Assembly: GCF_014697075.1 (NCBI RefSeq)
Contig: NZ_JACJRE010000031.1
Location: forward strand, 1-64,000
Direction: 5' to 3'
DNA from: Tolypothrix sp. FACHB-123
Lineage (GTDB): Bacteria > Cyanobacteriota > Cyanobacteriia > Cyanobacteriales > Nostocaceae
DNA: 64,000 nt
Shown here: one piece after another, positions 8,315-17,440 of the stretch
Position numbering within the stretch: position 1 is the first letter of the stretch
How the letters are laid out: the number at the start of each line of letters is the position of its first letter
Program-made: the position numbers and the translations under genes
The notes under the pieces: model-generated
Seen by the model: only the letters and a program-made list of their open reading frames with translations
Database searches by the model: none
What the model was told of the DNA's origin: nothing

Positions 8315-8524
8315 ATGGAGACATTAGAGTTCATAATTTATCCAGATGGTCGGGTACAAGAGAAAGTCACTGGGATTATAGGTGCTTCTTGTGCTGAAGT
8401 CACAGCAGCTATAGAAGAGCAGTTGGGACAGGTGCTTACTCATGAGCCAACCTCTGAGTTTTTTGCCACTATGGTACAGCAAGCCGGCGTGGCCAATACG
8501 CAAACCACTTTGAGTGATTGGTAA
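8315..8524 (+). CDS. DUF2997 family protein
   Basis: A 69-residue protein beginning METLEFIIYPDGRVQEKVTG, the DUF2997 hallmark, with conserved SCAEVTAAIEEQLG. It is first in a three-gene operon with Ycf35 (DUF1257) and a ferredoxin, an arrangement recurrent in cyanobacteria; the three presumably act together in an iron-sulfur or redox process. A TTG at 8303 would add MAKS. ATG 8315 is preferred because it starts at the conserved motif and follows AAGAG closely. The single Cys is in GASCAEV. Confidence 0.8.
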   Translation: METLEFIIYPDGRVQEKVTGIIGASCAEVTAAIEEQLGQVLTHEPTSEFFATMVQQAGVANTQTTLSDW

Positions 8525-8563
8525 TTGTTCAAAATAGTTTAGTGTCGTTAATTCACCACCGCC

Positions 8564-8950
8564 ATGTCACACTTTAGCCAAATTAAGACTCAAATCCGTA
8601 ACCTCGACTCTTTAAAAGATGCTTTATCAGAATTAGGTATAGACTGGAAACCAGGCCCGCGTGAGGTACGTGGCTATCGCGGTCAAACCCATCCTGCGGA
8701 AATTTCCATTGAGCAAGAAAATGGTTATGATATCGGCTTTAGATGGAATGGCCAAGAATATGAATTGGTAGCTGACTTGCAATATTGGCAACAAAATCTT
8801 TCTGTTGATGGATTTTTGCGCCAAGTGACTCAGCGTTATGCATATCAAACAGTTGTGAAAGAAACTGCTCGTGTTGGCTTTCAAGTTGCAGAACAAAAAC
8901 AACAAGAAGATGGTTCAATTCGTCTGGTAGTACAACGCTGGAGTGCGTAA
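8564..8950 (+). CDS. ycf35: Ycf35 / DUF1257 protein
   Basis: A 128-residue protein matching Ycf35, also encoded in some algal plastid genomes: MSHFSQIKTQIRNLDSLKDAL, WKPGPREVRGYRGQ, IGFRWNGQEYELVADLQYW, and a C-terminal RLVVQRW. The molecular role is not established to my knowledge. It lies 39 bases after DUF2997, and its TAA overlaps the next ATG (TAATG at 8948-8952), so translation with the ferredoxin is coupled. That strongly implies a shared function. Confidence 0.85.
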   Translation: MSHFSQIKTQIRNLDSLKDALSELGIDWKPGPREVRGYRGQTHPAEISIEQENGYDIGFRWNGQEYELVADLQYWQQNLSVDGFLRQVTQRYAYQTVVKETARVGFQVAEQKQQEDGSIRLVVQRWSA

Positions 8951-9411
8951 TGGATGACTTTCTGCCGTCACCGGAAGAACAAGAAGAAAATCGCTCTGGT
9001 TTAGAACCAGAATTAGGCGGTTTTTTAAGAGATGCGCCAGAACGCTCTGGTTTGGAACCGGAATTAGGCGGAATGCTGCGTCAAAAGGGTGTTTATGTTG
9101 ACGAAATCACCTGTATTGGTTGTAAGCACTGCGCTCATGTCGCCCGTAATACTTTTTACATTGAACCAGATTATGGGCGATCGCGTGTAGTTCGTCAGGA
9201 TGGAGACGCAGAAGAAGTTATTCAAGAAGCAATAGATACTTGTCCCGTAGATTGCATTCACTGGGTTGATTACACCGAAATCAAAAAATTAGAAGAAGAA
9301 CGCAAATATCAGGTAATTCCTGTGGTCGGTTATCCAGTGGATCATGCTGTTGCTTCTACAGAACGGCGGCGTAAAAAGCAAAAATTAAAAACCAAAAAAT
9401 CCCGTTATTAA
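8950..9411 (+). CDS. 4Fe-4S ferredoxin with N-terminal repeats
   Basis: A 153-residue ferredoxin-like protein. C55-x2-C58-x2-C61 and C98-P-V-D-C102 can hold one [4Fe-4S] cluster, with C102 extra. The second cluster of bacterial 2x[4Fe-4S] ferredoxins is absent. Upstream of the fold, residues 15-27 and 32-44 are near-identical copies of RSGLEPELGG(F/M)LR, an unusual tandem motif that could dock a partner. The C-terminus is strongly basic (TERRRKKQKLKTKKSRY). The start overlaps the Ycf35 stop. It probably supplies electrons to, or is assembled with, the Ycf35 protein. Confidence 0.85.
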   Translation: MDDFLPSPEEQEENRSGLEPELGGFLRDAPERSGLEPELGGMLRQKGVYVDEITCIGCKHCAHVARNTFYIEPDYGRSRVVRQDGDAEEVIQEAIDTCPVDCIHWVDYTEIKKLEEERKYQVIPVVGYPVDHAVASTERRRKKQKLKTKKSRY

Positions 9412-9551
9412 ATGAGAATTACTTATGCATAATTAAGGATTCGACATCAATTACTGGGAAACTTAAATCTGTTTACTTATCCGCCAAGATTCTAGAATTC
9501 AATTAAGAATTCTGACTTTTTAAAATAGCAAATGCAATCAAAAAAATTAAG

Positions 9552-9582
9552 GGCTGGTTTTACCAGCCTATTTTGTTTGTTT
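9552..9582 (+). terminator. Rho-independent terminator of the ycf35-ferredoxin operon
   Basis: GGCTGG-TTTTA-CCAGCC is a perfect 6-base-pair stem followed by a T-rich tract TATTTTGTTTGTTTT. It lies 140 bases after the ferredoxin stop. The rest of the gap to 9816 is AT-rich with no recognisable gene. Confidence 0.75.
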
Positions 9583-9816
9583 TAATTGTATCGAATCCAA
9601 ACCCTTGATATATAGGGCTATTTTATTTTTGAATTTTTAATTTTGAATTAGTATTAACGAGTTATTTTCAAAGTAAAATTTGAGCTTACGGAAAATTTAA
9701 ACCCACTTTAGTCAACTGTACGATATAGCTAAATGGTCAAGCAATTTACCGCAAGTACTCAAACTTTTACTCAGAAAAACTGATTTTCTCAATGGCATTA
9801 AACTTTCCCTAAATTA

Positions 9817-11460
9817 TTAATTTTCTGGGAAGATTTGGACTTTGCCATCAGGACTAAGTACCGCTCGCATTCTCATATTTTGCCCAGTTTTATTGGCTGA
9901 GACAAAAGGCGCTCCGATATTAGGCATTCCTGTATTATTCACAAATTCTCGGGCTGCTTTATTTAAAGGAAAAATGCGTTCAATGGTACCGTCAACATTG
10001 ACTATCAAACTATACTCTAGAGTTTGTCGCAATCCAGAAGGTGGTTGCCAGCGTTTTTGGAGAAATTGTCTAGCTTCTGATATCTGAGGTGTATCAAATA
10101 ATGTGCTATCGCTGGTTGGCTGGTTAGATGAGGCTGTTTGGCGTTGATTGCGCAATTTTTCAACTAGGGGATTAGTGCTACCTGTGACTGTAGAGGTAGT
10201 AGACGCAGGATTGTAAGCTCCATCTACCTTGGCTGAACTTGCTGTTTCATTGGGGATGGTGGGAAGTGGTGGCGCTGTTGTGACAACATTTGGATTTGAA
10301 TTAACAGTGCCTCTATTAGCAGCTAAGCTGGGTGGTAATTCCCGCCTTTGAGGCAAAGCAAGTTCCGCTGGGTTAGTTGCACCTGGACGGTTAGCTGTCG
10401 GATTTGGTTGAATGGCGACTTGCTGTCCACCAGTAGCAGGTACTTTAAAAGGGGAATTAGCAGTAAGCGTTGGGTTAGCTGGTTGAGGGACGCCAAATAC
10501 ACTGCCAGCAGCAGATGGCTGAGTACTTTTAGGTAAATTAGAACTAGCGGTTGTTTGTGATGTAGGGAGGTTAGCATTCGGTAATGCTGAGGGATTGGCA
10601 ACAGTAGAACTAGGCGCGGTTGGCAGTGCTGTAGGTACTACAGGAAGTGGCTGAGTAGAGCCTATGGGAGGTACTGGGGGTAAATTGTCTGGGGGTAAAA
10701 GTCCAGCTTCTGGGTTGAAAGATGGCGAAGGCTGAAGGGCAATTTCTGGTGATTCTGAAGTGCTTGTTGTTGCAACTTGCTGTTTAGGCTTGGTGTTATT
10801 TACATATTGCCAGGTAATAGGTAACAAACCTACTCCTAAGACTAATACAGCTGCTACAGGTGCCCAAGTAGGGAAGCGGACAGTGGAACTGCGAGTATTT
10901 TCTAAAGTTGGCAACGCCATGATATCTGCTGAGTATTCATCTAAGGCAGTTGCTAAATCAAATAGTTGTAGCAGACTGAGTTGAATTACTGGCCCGGATG
11001 TCTGATTAGCCAGGGAACCAAGGAACAGATTGTGATTTAAATAGCTGCTTGGTTCTAAATATATTTTGGTTTGTGGTAGGTAAGTAGGAAAAGATTTGAT
11101 TGATTTAGTAGTAGCCGGGACAGAAGAAGCGGCAAAATCTGTTAATTTTGAATCATCAGCTACTTTACTAGAGTCTTGCGGCCCGGTGAAACTGAGCCAA
11201 AAACTTTCTGGAGATTGGTGCAAAAATTGCTGAACGTAGGTGGTGACAGCATCACACAAAGCTTCAAGTTGATCGCGATCGCCCCGAATTGGGAATCTGC
11301 TTTCTTCTGGCAGTCGCGGATCGTCAAAACGCAGCTCAAAGCTTAACTGCTTGAGGACAGTTTTGCCCATCCACCGAGACAAAGCTGAGTCTTCTGCGAA
11401 GACTTCTAGTGTACAAGTGGGGGGTGTGTAGCGACGAATGACAGAATTTGATAGAGGCAT
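9817..11460 (-). CDS. DUF4335 domain protein
   Basis: A 547-residue cyanobacterial protein. Residues 1-185 form the DUF4335 domain (TPPTCTLEVFAEDSALSRW, FELRFDDPRLPEE, LFLGSL, VIQLSLLQLFDLATALDEY). One membrane segment follows at about 198-216 (WAPVAAVLVLGVGLLPITW). Then comes a 220-residue Pro/Ser/Thr/Asn-rich linker, and a C-terminal domain (about 450-547) ending in VDGTIERIFPLNKAA...SPDGKVQIFPEN. The layout suggests a cytoplasmic N-domain tethered to an extracytoplasmic C-domain. It follows the DUF3038 gene by 73 bases on the same strand, the standard pair. Function unknown. Confidence 0.85.
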   Translation of the reverse strand: MPLSNSVIRRYTPPTCTLEVFAEDSALSRWMGKTVLKQLSFELRFDDPRLPEESRFPIRGDRDQLEALCDAVTTYVQQFLHQSPESFWLSFTGPQDSSKVADDSKLTDFAASSVPATTKSIKSFPTYLPQTKIYLEPSSYLNHNLFLGSLANQTSGPVIQLSLLQLFDLATALDEYSADIMALPTLENTRSSTVRFPTWAPVAAVLVLGVGLLPITWQYVNNTKPKQQVATTSTSESPEIALQPSPSFNPEAGLLPPDNLPPVPPIGSTQPLPVVPTALPTAPSSTVANPSALPNANLPTSQTTASSNLPKSTQPSAAGSVFGVPQPANPTLTANSPFKVPATGGQQVAIQPNPTANRPGATNPAELALPQRRELPPSLAANRGTVNSNPNVVTTAPPLPTIPNETASSAKVDGAYNPASTTSTVTGSTNPLVEKLRNQRQTASSNQPTSDSTLFDTPQISEARQFLQKRWQPPSGLRQTLEYSLIVNVDGTIERIFPLNKAAREFVNNTGMPNIGAPFVSANKTGQNMRMRAVLSPDGKVQIFPEN

Positions 11461-11533
11461 GGCAGAAACTGCGAAGGAGATGATTGGTGATTTTTGATTT
11501 GGGATTTTGGAGGAGCAATCTAAAATCGAAAAT

Positions 11534-12139
11534 CTAAAATTGCATCGAACGATCTATAAGTGCTAACCACAAACGGCGGTGCCCACCGGGGGCGCTATAA
11601 AACAGTAAATCGACCAGCAGTTTAAGTGCCAGATGGGTGAGTAAATCAGTGGAAATTTTATCGTCCTCTTCCATTCGCTCTTGGTAAGTGTTGCAAAAAG
11701 CATCAATATAATCTCCAAGTAAAGCGGTTTGGTGAGGTTCCTGGTTATTTTCCGCCATTTGTTCTAATAGACCAACAGCACGGCGAATTAATTCTTGGTG
11801 CTGTTTGGCAAGGTAGCAGATGATGAGAACTAGCGATCGCGCTTCTTCTACATCAAGTTTTTTGCGTCCTCCTTGTCCTTTGCGTAGCGGATTCGACTGG
11901 CGCAATCGCCATAAAGCCACGCGATCCGGCACTCTTGACTCCAAATTCAACTCGATTGCTGCCGAGAGCATCGCCTCGGAACCAATGCCAGTTAAAGTTT
12001 CCAGCGCCAACAGCACTAAGTCCAATTGGGTTTTAATATTGTCCCACTGAACCGTGTTCGGGGCTGGGAGTTTAATTAAATCCTCCCACTGGGAATTTGG
12101 AGTGGCTGAATTAGTGGCCGAGTGCATAACTTTTAGCAT
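11534..12139 (-). CDS. DUF3038 domain protein
   Basis: A 201-residue helical soluble protein of the cyanobacterial DUF3038 family: QLDLVLLALETLTGIGSEAML, the RVALWRLRQSNPLRKG block near residue 75, and a C-terminus KLLVDLLFYSAPGGHRRLWLALID. It is upstream of, and likely co-transcribed with, the DUF4335 membrane protein, so the two may form a complex. The ATG at 12139 gives MLKVMHS; the second Met at residue 5 is an alternative. No enzymatic motif is visible. Confidence 0.83.
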   Translation of the reverse strand: MLKVMHSATNSATPNSQWEDLIKLPAPNTVQWDNIKTQLDLVLLALETLTGIGSEAMLSAAIELNLESRVPDRVALWRLRQSNPLRKGQGGRKKLDVEEARSLVLIICYLAKQHQELIRRAVGLLEQMAENNQEPHQTALLGDYIDAFCNTYQERMEEDDKISTDLLTHLALKLLVDLLFYSAPGGHRRLWLALIDRSMQF

Positions 12140-12356
12140 AGGTGATCGGGCTAATAGGGACGGTTGCTGTTACCCATTTTGAAACAGACTCTTAAGCATT
12201 TAGGTTAGTTTCCTCTAGCTATCTTAGTCAGAAGCTTTAGCTTGCTTTCTCACTGTGGTAATCAGCTTGTATCTCTGTCTTACTCTAAAGGAAAATTTAT
12301 TTTCTACAAAGTAGAAATATATTATTGGGGCATGGGGCATTGGGCATTGAAACAAT

Positions 12357-12428
12357 TTTGGATTTTAGATTTGCGATTTTGGATTTCAATCTAAATAATC
12401 TAAAATCTAAAATCTAAAATCTAAAATT
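12357..12428. repeat. Short tandem repeats (AAAATCTAA type)
   Basis: TTTTGGATT/TTTTAGATT and then AATCTAAAATCTAAAATC units of nine bases, facing each other across 12384-12395, so the block can also fold on itself. The rest of the gap 12140-12438 has a GGGGCATTGGGCATT run at 12328-12346 and no gene. Confidence 0.6.
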
Positions 12429-12438
12429 CCTTGTCCCC

Positions 12439-14880
12439 CTACTCCACATAGGCAACGGTAACACCGCTACCACCGTCTACTTGTTCTGCTGCTTCGTATT
12501 TGCTGACTCTGGGGTGCTGCTGTAAATAGGTATGCACGCCTTGCCGTAGTTTCCCTGTACCGTGTCCGTGAATAATCCATATCGGGCCTATTGCTTCGGA
12601 AATTGCCTTATCTAACAATAATTCAGCGTCAGCGACCCGTTTTCCGCGCAAATCTACTGTATTTTTAGAAGTCCGAATTGCTAAGGCTGGTGGGGCTGCT
12701 GGGGTAACTGGTGCGGGTGCTGGTTTAGCTTTGACAGTTGGTTCAGCTTTTTGACCATCTAAAGATTCCACATCTTCCAGCTTGACTGTCATTTTCATAA
12801 TGCCAAAACGCACAGTCAAGTCTCCATCTTCATCAGGAGCAACTAATACTTCTGCTGTTTGCCCAAACTGAGACAGCCGGATGCGATCGCCTACTTTGGG
12901 CATAAATCCGGCTTTGGGTTTGGCTGGCGCTGCTGGCTGGAATTTCTGCCCTATTTGATTGAGGGCGTTAGTTGCTTGCTGGGCATCTTGGGCGGTGGGT
13001 GTACCTTGCTGCAACCGCCGGATGACTTGGGCAATTTCACCTTTGGCTTGGGCGATCGCTTGTTGTACTGCTGCTTCTTGAGAAGCCTTTAACCCACGTT
13101 CCCTTTCTTCTAAATTGGCAGCTTTGGTTGATACTTCCTTATATAACCGTTCTGCTTGCTGCAACAATTTTTGAGCTTCTGCTGCTTTGGTTTCTTGGCG
13201 GCGGCGTTGCGCTTCTAAGCCAGCAATTACTTGGTTAACTTCGTCGGTTGCGCCTCCCAAGTGCGTTTTCGCCTGTTCGACAACTTCTTGTTTTAAACCT
13301 AAACGCCGAGCAATTGTCAAGGCGTTGGAACGTCCAGGAATGCCCCATAACAAGCGATAAGTTGGCGATAGAGTACTTTCGTCAAATTCGACTGAGGCGT
13401 TTTCAAAGCGCTCATCTTCGTATTTCAGCGCTTTAAGTTCGCCAAAGTGGGTTGTGGCTACTGTCAGTCGGGTGTGGTTAGCTAAATGCTGCAAAAGTGC
13501 GATCGCTAAAGCACTACCTTCTGCTGGATCTGTACCTGCCCCTACTTCATCTAGTAATACTAGGGATTGGGCATGGGGCATTGATGATTCTTCTTTGTCC
13601 GCAGTCCCTGGTTCCACGCTTCCTAAAGCATCCAAAATCCGACTAATCCGGCGAATATGACCGGAAAATGTCGATAAGCTTTGCTGTAATGATTGTTCGT
13701 CACCTATATCGGCTAATACTTGGTCAAACCAAGGTATTTCTACAGGTTCGCGAGCGGGAATAAATAAACCCACCTTCGCCATTAATGCCGCCAAAGCTAA
13801 AGTTTTTAAGGTAACAGTCTTACCGCCAGTATTTGGCCCGGTAATCGTCACTACCCGAATTATCGGATTAATCAGCAAATCTACGGGTACTACTGGTGAA
13901 CTTTGCTCGTGTTGATGCTGCCACACTAACAACGGGTGACGCAGTTGGCGTAAGGTAATACTTTCTTGCTGTTCCCAGCTAATAAATCTGGGCGGATTCG
14001 CACCTAACCAAAAACTGTAACGCGCCCTAGCTGTAGCCAGATCCAAGGTAGTCACAATTGCTAATAACCTTTCTAAATCTGGTTTAACTGCGGCTACTTG
14101 TTCTGTTAAAGCGCGACGAATAACTTCTTCTTCTGTTTGCTCTCTTCTAATGGCTTGGCGTAATTGGTTACCTACAGGGACGATGCTGTTCGGTTCCACA
14201 TACAGGGTAGCGCCACTGGTAGAGGTATCGTGGACAATACCGGGGATAACGTCTTTGTGTGTCGCTTTTACCGGGATGACATAGCGATCGCCTCTTTGGG
14301 TAATTAATTGCTCTTGGACTGCGCTAGATTTTGCTTGTAAAATATTTTGCAGCTTTTGGGTAATTTGACTACGTAATCTCCGCAAGTCCGTGCGAATTTC
14401 TCCTAGTTTTTGGCTAGCGCGATCGGTTACTTGTCCCCGTTCGTCAATACAACGGTGAATTTCCTGCTCAAGTTCGGGATAAGTGCGTAAATCGGCAACC
14501 AACTCCATCAGGATAGGTACATCTTCTTGGTTGTCAATTATCCGGCGTAAATTCCTACTACCAGATAGGGTAGTCGCGATCGCTAACAGTTCATCTCCTG
14601 CCAAAATCCCTTGGAGTTCTGCGCGTTCGAGAGAATCGCCAATATCCTGAATTCCCTCAAAGGATAGGCTGGGGGATAGACGGCTCTCTAGTTGGTAAAC
14701 TTCTTTTGTTTGCTCCAACAACTGAGTACTTTGGGACTGGGAGTCGGGAATTTGTAGCTGACGTGATGCGATCGCCCCTAACTTAGTTGCCGCAAAGGTC
14801 GCAAGATGCTGGCAGAGGCGATTCCATTCTAATAGTTCTAAGGTTTCAGCTTGGATCAAGGCTTCATTATCTAATCTCAA
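12439..14880 (-). CDS. mutS2: MutS2 endonuclease / ribosome-rescue ATPase
   Basis: An 813-residue MutS2. It has an N-terminal clamp and lever region, the ABC-type ATPase with Walker A GPNTGGKT and Walker B SLVLLDEVGAGTDP, a long coiled coil (QRRRQETKAAEAQKLLQQAERLYKE), and a C-terminal Smr domain (TVDLRGKRVADAELLLDKAI...IHGHGTGKLRQGV). The family suppresses recombination and, in Bacillus, splits collided ribosomes. The ORF opens at TTG 14880; a second TTG at 14859 (just before IQAETLELLEW) fits family starts better. Neither has a strong Shine-Dalgarno site. Monocistronic. Confidence 0.93.
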   Translation of the reverse strand: MRLDNEALIQAETLELLEWNRLCQHLATFAATKLGAIASRQLQIPDSQSQSTQLLEQTKEVYQLESRLSPSLSFEGIQDIGDSLERAELQGILAGDELLAIATTLSGSRNLRRIIDNQEDVPILMELVADLRTYPELEQEIHRCIDERGQVTDRASQKLGEIRTDLRRLRSQITQKLQNILQAKSSAVQEQLITQRGDRYVIPVKATHKDVIPGIVHDTSTSGATLYVEPNSIVPVGNQLRQAIRREQTEEEVIRRALTEQVAAVKPDLERLLAIVTTLDLATARARYSFWLGANPPRFISWEQQESITLRQLRHPLLVWQHQHEQSSPVVPVDLLINPIIRVVTITGPNTGGKTVTLKTLALAALMAKVGLFIPAREPVEIPWFDQVLADIGDEQSLQQSLSTFSGHIRRISRILDALGSVEPGTADKEESSMPHAQSLVLLDEVGAGTDPAEGSALAIALLQHLANHTRLTVATTHFGELKALKYEDERFENASVEFDESTLSPTYRLLWGIPGRSNALTIARRLGLKQEVVEQAKTHLGGATDEVNQVIAGLEAQRRRQETKAAEAQKLLQQAERLYKEVSTKAANLEERERGLKASQEAAVQQAIAQAKGEIAQVIRRLQQGTPTAQDAQQATNALNQIGQKFQPAAPAKPKAGFMPKVGDRIRLSQFGQTAEVLVAPDEDGDLTVRFGIMKMTVKLEDVESLDGQKAEPTVKAKPAPAPVTPAAPPALAIRTSKNTVDLRGKRVADAELLLDKAISEAIGPIWIIHGHGTGKLRQGVHTYLQQHPRVSKYEAAEQVDGGSGVTVAYVE

Positions 14881-15074
14881 TCTATGGTAACAATTCTGGC
14901 TCCCATAGCGCCCTTGTCGATCAAAGATAGTTCTGAAAATACCTTTTTTTAGGTATGTCCAAAAAATAAATTATTCCAAGTGAGTCCCTTAGGCGATCGC
15001 TTTAGCAGTTTTTTGTAGTGCGATCGCTCTTGTCTTCATCTGCTGCCAAAATCCCTGAGACGACTTTACACGGT

Positions 15075-15323
15075 TCAAAAACCACAGGAATCTAATACCC
15101 TTGTGACTGCATCAATAAATTTTTCACCCCAAATGCTTGATAATAAACCACTGGATATAACCAGCAATGATGCAATACTCACTTGCAACAGGTTCCAATC
15201 TATGGAAGAAGCATAGGATATTGGGATGATGACCACAAATAGACCCAGGGCTGCACCTCCAAGAAATCGGTAAATGCGCTGAGGAAGAGAATGTTTTTCT
15301 GTATCAGTATTTTGATTTTTCAT
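15075..15323 (-). CDS. Small membrane protein, unknown function
   Basis: An 82-residue protein with a short polar N-terminus and two membrane segments (about residues 22-42, FLGGAALGLFVVIIPISY, and 48-66, LLQVSIASLLVISSGLL). It ends in WGEKFIDAVTRVLDSCGF. ATG 15323 has GAGGGA seven bases upstream; a TTG at 15326 is an unlikely alternative. I do not recognise the family. A second small membrane ORF lies 80 bases upstream on the same strand, so the two may be co-transcribed. Confidence 0.6.
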   Translation of the reverse strand: MKNQNTDTEKHSLPQRIYRFLGGAALGLFVVIIPISYASSIDWNLLQVSIASLLVISSGLLSSIWGEKFIDAVTRVLDSCGF

Positions 15324-15402
15324 CAAATTTCCCTCACAATTTTTAATAATACAGTATCTACGTATTCTAGATAAAGTTGAACCGATCGGTGGGTGGAGTT
15401 TT

Positions 15403-15561
15403 TTATTTCTGCATTGTGGGTAAAATGCTGGGCACAGAAGATGTGGGCTGACTTTGATAACTTGTCAATCCCAAGTATCCCCAGAACACTACCACCCCAA
15501 GCAAAGCAACAATCTGAATAGATTTTTCGACTGTGATAAAAGTGCGTATAAAGTTATTCAT
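15403..15561 (-). CDS. 52-residue single-pass membrane protein (unlisted small ORF)
   Basis: A small ORF of 52 codons: ATG at 15561, stop at 15403. The product starts MNNFIRTFITVEKSIQ, has one strongly hydrophobic helix (IVALLGVVVFWGYLGL) at about 17-32 and a short Ser/Pro tail. GTGAGA lies about seven bases upstream of the ATG. The neighbouring small membrane protein is co-directional. No family recognised; whether it is translated is unproven. Confidence 0.45.
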   Translation of the reverse strand: MNNFIRTFITVEKSIQIVALLGVVVFWGYLGLTSYQSQPTSSVPSILPTMQK

Positions 15562-15582
15562 CGGTATTCTCACTTCTGGATT

Positions 15583-15613
15583 GCGTTGGCGTAGCCCGTC
15601 GTAGACATCGCGT
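15583..15613. repeat. Interspersed repeat (GGCGTAGCCCGTCGTAGAC)
   Basis: A GC-rich element containing GGCGTAGCCCGTCGTAGAC in an AT-rich gap. It resembles a widespread Nostocales interspersed repeat; a related GCTACGCGTAGCG element lies at 18271-18309. Confidence 0.55.
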
Positions 15614-15833
15614 TGTTAATTTACTTCAATACCTTTAATTATATTTTCGTGAAATTAACACAAACAAAGTCATTAATTAACCTCTGTTTCGCAAACAGGG
15701 ATGAAAAAAAGGATAATTTGTCTTCCCAAGGTCAGGGTTCAGATATAATTGTGGTTCTTAAACGGTTGCTTTTAAGCGAGAGCTAAAGTTTTTGTTCTTA
15801 AAAGATGACAGAAAACCCTTTTGGTACTAGCGG

Positions 15834-15895
15834 GTGTCAGGGGAGTTCTGGCAGTTGATGTCCTGGCTTATGTCTTTCCTGGTAATAACTGACAC
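15834..15895 (+). other. Structured leader element upstream of guaB3
   Basis: GTGTCAG and CTGACAC close a 62-base element, with inner CAGG/CCTG pairing possible. An upstream TATAAT (15744-15749) could start a transcript that reads through CTTAAA...TTTAAG (15755-15774) and this element into guaB3 at 16085. It could be a structured 5' leader or a separate small RNA. I do not recognise a known riboswitch. The rest of 15614-16084 shows a small hairpin at 15684-15698 and no gene. Confidence 0.3.
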
Positions 15896-16084
15896 ATCAA
15901 ACTAATTATGCCGCAATTAATTGCCCTAACAGTCATCTGCAACCAAGATCGCACAGAAACTAATTAACAAATTTCAGTGATATTTGTCCCTGTGGATATT
16001 GACAGTAACTTGAAAAAAAATTGCACCAACTCCGCCCACAATTTGATACCCTAGCTTAAACAAAGATTTGGGAAAAGTTACAGC

Positions 16085-17248
16085 GTGGACATTCAACTTG
16101 GGCGGGGAAAAACAGCTCGAAGAGCTTACGGAATCGATGAGATTGCACTAGTACCTGGTAACAGAACACTCGATCCGAGTTTGGCAGATACCAGGTGGCG
16201 GATTGGTAACATTGAGCGCGAAATCCCAATCATTGCCAGTGCAATGGATGGTGTAGTAGATGTGCGGATGGCTGTAAAGTTATCGCAGCTAGGAGCATTA
16301 GGAGTTCTCAATTTAGAAGGTATCCAAACTCGCTATGCTGACCCAGATCCGATTTTAGATAAGATTGCGGCTGTGGGCAAAGATGAATTTGTCCACCTGA
16401 TGCAAGAACTCTATGCTGAACCAATCAAGCCGGAATTAATTGAAAAGCGTATTCAGGAAATTAAGCAACAAGGTGGGATAGCCGCAGTCAGTGCTACCCC
16501 AGCTGGAGCCAGTAAATATGGCGAAGTAGTAGCCAAAGCTGGAGCAGATTTATTTTTTGTACAAGCTACAGTAGTTTCTACAGCCCACCTCTCGCCAGAG
16601 TCGATTGTGCCCCTGGATTTGGCTGAATTCTGTCGTACTATGCCCATTCCCGTAATCTTGGGAAATTGCGTAACCTACGAAGTGACATTGAATCTATTAA
16701 AAGCAGGGGCTGCTGGAGTATTGGTAGGGATTGGCCCTGGTGCTGCTTGTACCTCTCGTGGTGTGTTGGGTGTAGGCGTACCTCAAGCAACTGCGATCGC
16801 AGATTGTGCCGCTGCACGCGATGATTACTATCAAGAAACTGGAAACTACATTCCTGTCATCGCAGATGGTGGTTTAATCACCGGCGGAGATATTTGCAAG
16901 TGCATTGCTTGCGGTGCTGATGGCGTGATGATTGGTTCTCCCTTCGCTAGAGCCGCCGAAGCTCCTGGACGGGGTTACCATTGGGGAATGGCTACTCCTA
17001 GCCCTGTCTTACCTCGTGGTACCCGGATTCGCGTTGCTACCACTGGTAGCCTAGAGCAAATCCTCATCGGCCCTGCTGGATTAGATGATGGTACTCATAA
17101 TCTTTTAGGAGCCTTAAAAACTAGTATGGGCACCTTAGGAGCTAAAAATATCAAAGAAATGCAACAAGTTGAAGTTGTGATTGCTCCTTCCTTACTCACT
17201 GAAGGCAAAGTCTACCAAAAAGCCCAACAACTAGGTATGGGTAAATAA
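16085..17248 (+). CDS. guaB: GuaB3-family IMP dehydrogenase-related protein
   Basis: A 387-residue TIM-barrel oxidoreductase of the GuaB3 group: [16 protein letters not shown], the loop [20 protein letters not shown] with the catalytic-type Cys, [27 protein letters not shown], and a C-terminal flap [13 protein letters not shown]. The CBS pair found in canonical GuaB is absent, as is usual for the actinobacterial/cyanobacterial GuaB3 branch. It is expected to act in guanine nucleotide metabolism. The start is GTG 16085; the protein begins right at the conserved N-terminus. Yfr1 and trxA follow on the same strand, a conserved order. Confidence 0.9.
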   Translation: MDIQLGRGKTARRAYGIDEIALVPGNRTLDPSLADTRWRIGNIEREIPIIASAMDGVVDVRMAVKLSQLGALGVLNLEGIQTRYADPDPILDKIAAVGKDEFVHLMQELYAEPIKPELIEKRIQEIKQQGGIAAVSATPAGASKYGEVVAKAGADLFFVQATVVSTAHLSPESIVPLDLAEFCRTMPIPVILGNCVTYEVTLNLLKAGAAGVLVGIGPGAACTSRGVLGVGVPQATAIADCAAARDDYYQETGNYIPVIADGGLITGGDICKCIACGADGVMIGSPFARAAEAPGRGYHWGMATPSPVLPRGTRIRVATTGSLEQILIGPAGLDDGTHNLLGALKTSMGTLGAKNIKEMQQVEVVIAPSLLTEGKVYQKAQQLGMGK

Positions 17249-17428
17249 AGGGACTAGGGGTTAGGATCTAGGGTCTAGGAATACGGAACAAATCACTATT
17301 GACCATTAACTCTAGAGTCTTGAGTCTTGAGTCTTGATTGTTAAAAAAGTCCAAACTTAAATATCCAAATCCTTCAGGAAATTTTTCCAGCATTTTAAAC
17401 AATCACTGGAAAAATTACATATGTCGCC

Positions 17429-17434
17429 TACAAT
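17429..17434 (+). promoter_or_regulatory. -10 element of yfr1
   Basis: TACAAT at 17429-17434 places a start at about 17441, the first base of the Yfr1 5' stem. A recognisable -35 is not present at 17-base spacing, which is common for cyanobacterial sigma-70 type promoters. Confidence 0.5.
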
Positions 17435-17440
17435 AGAGAT

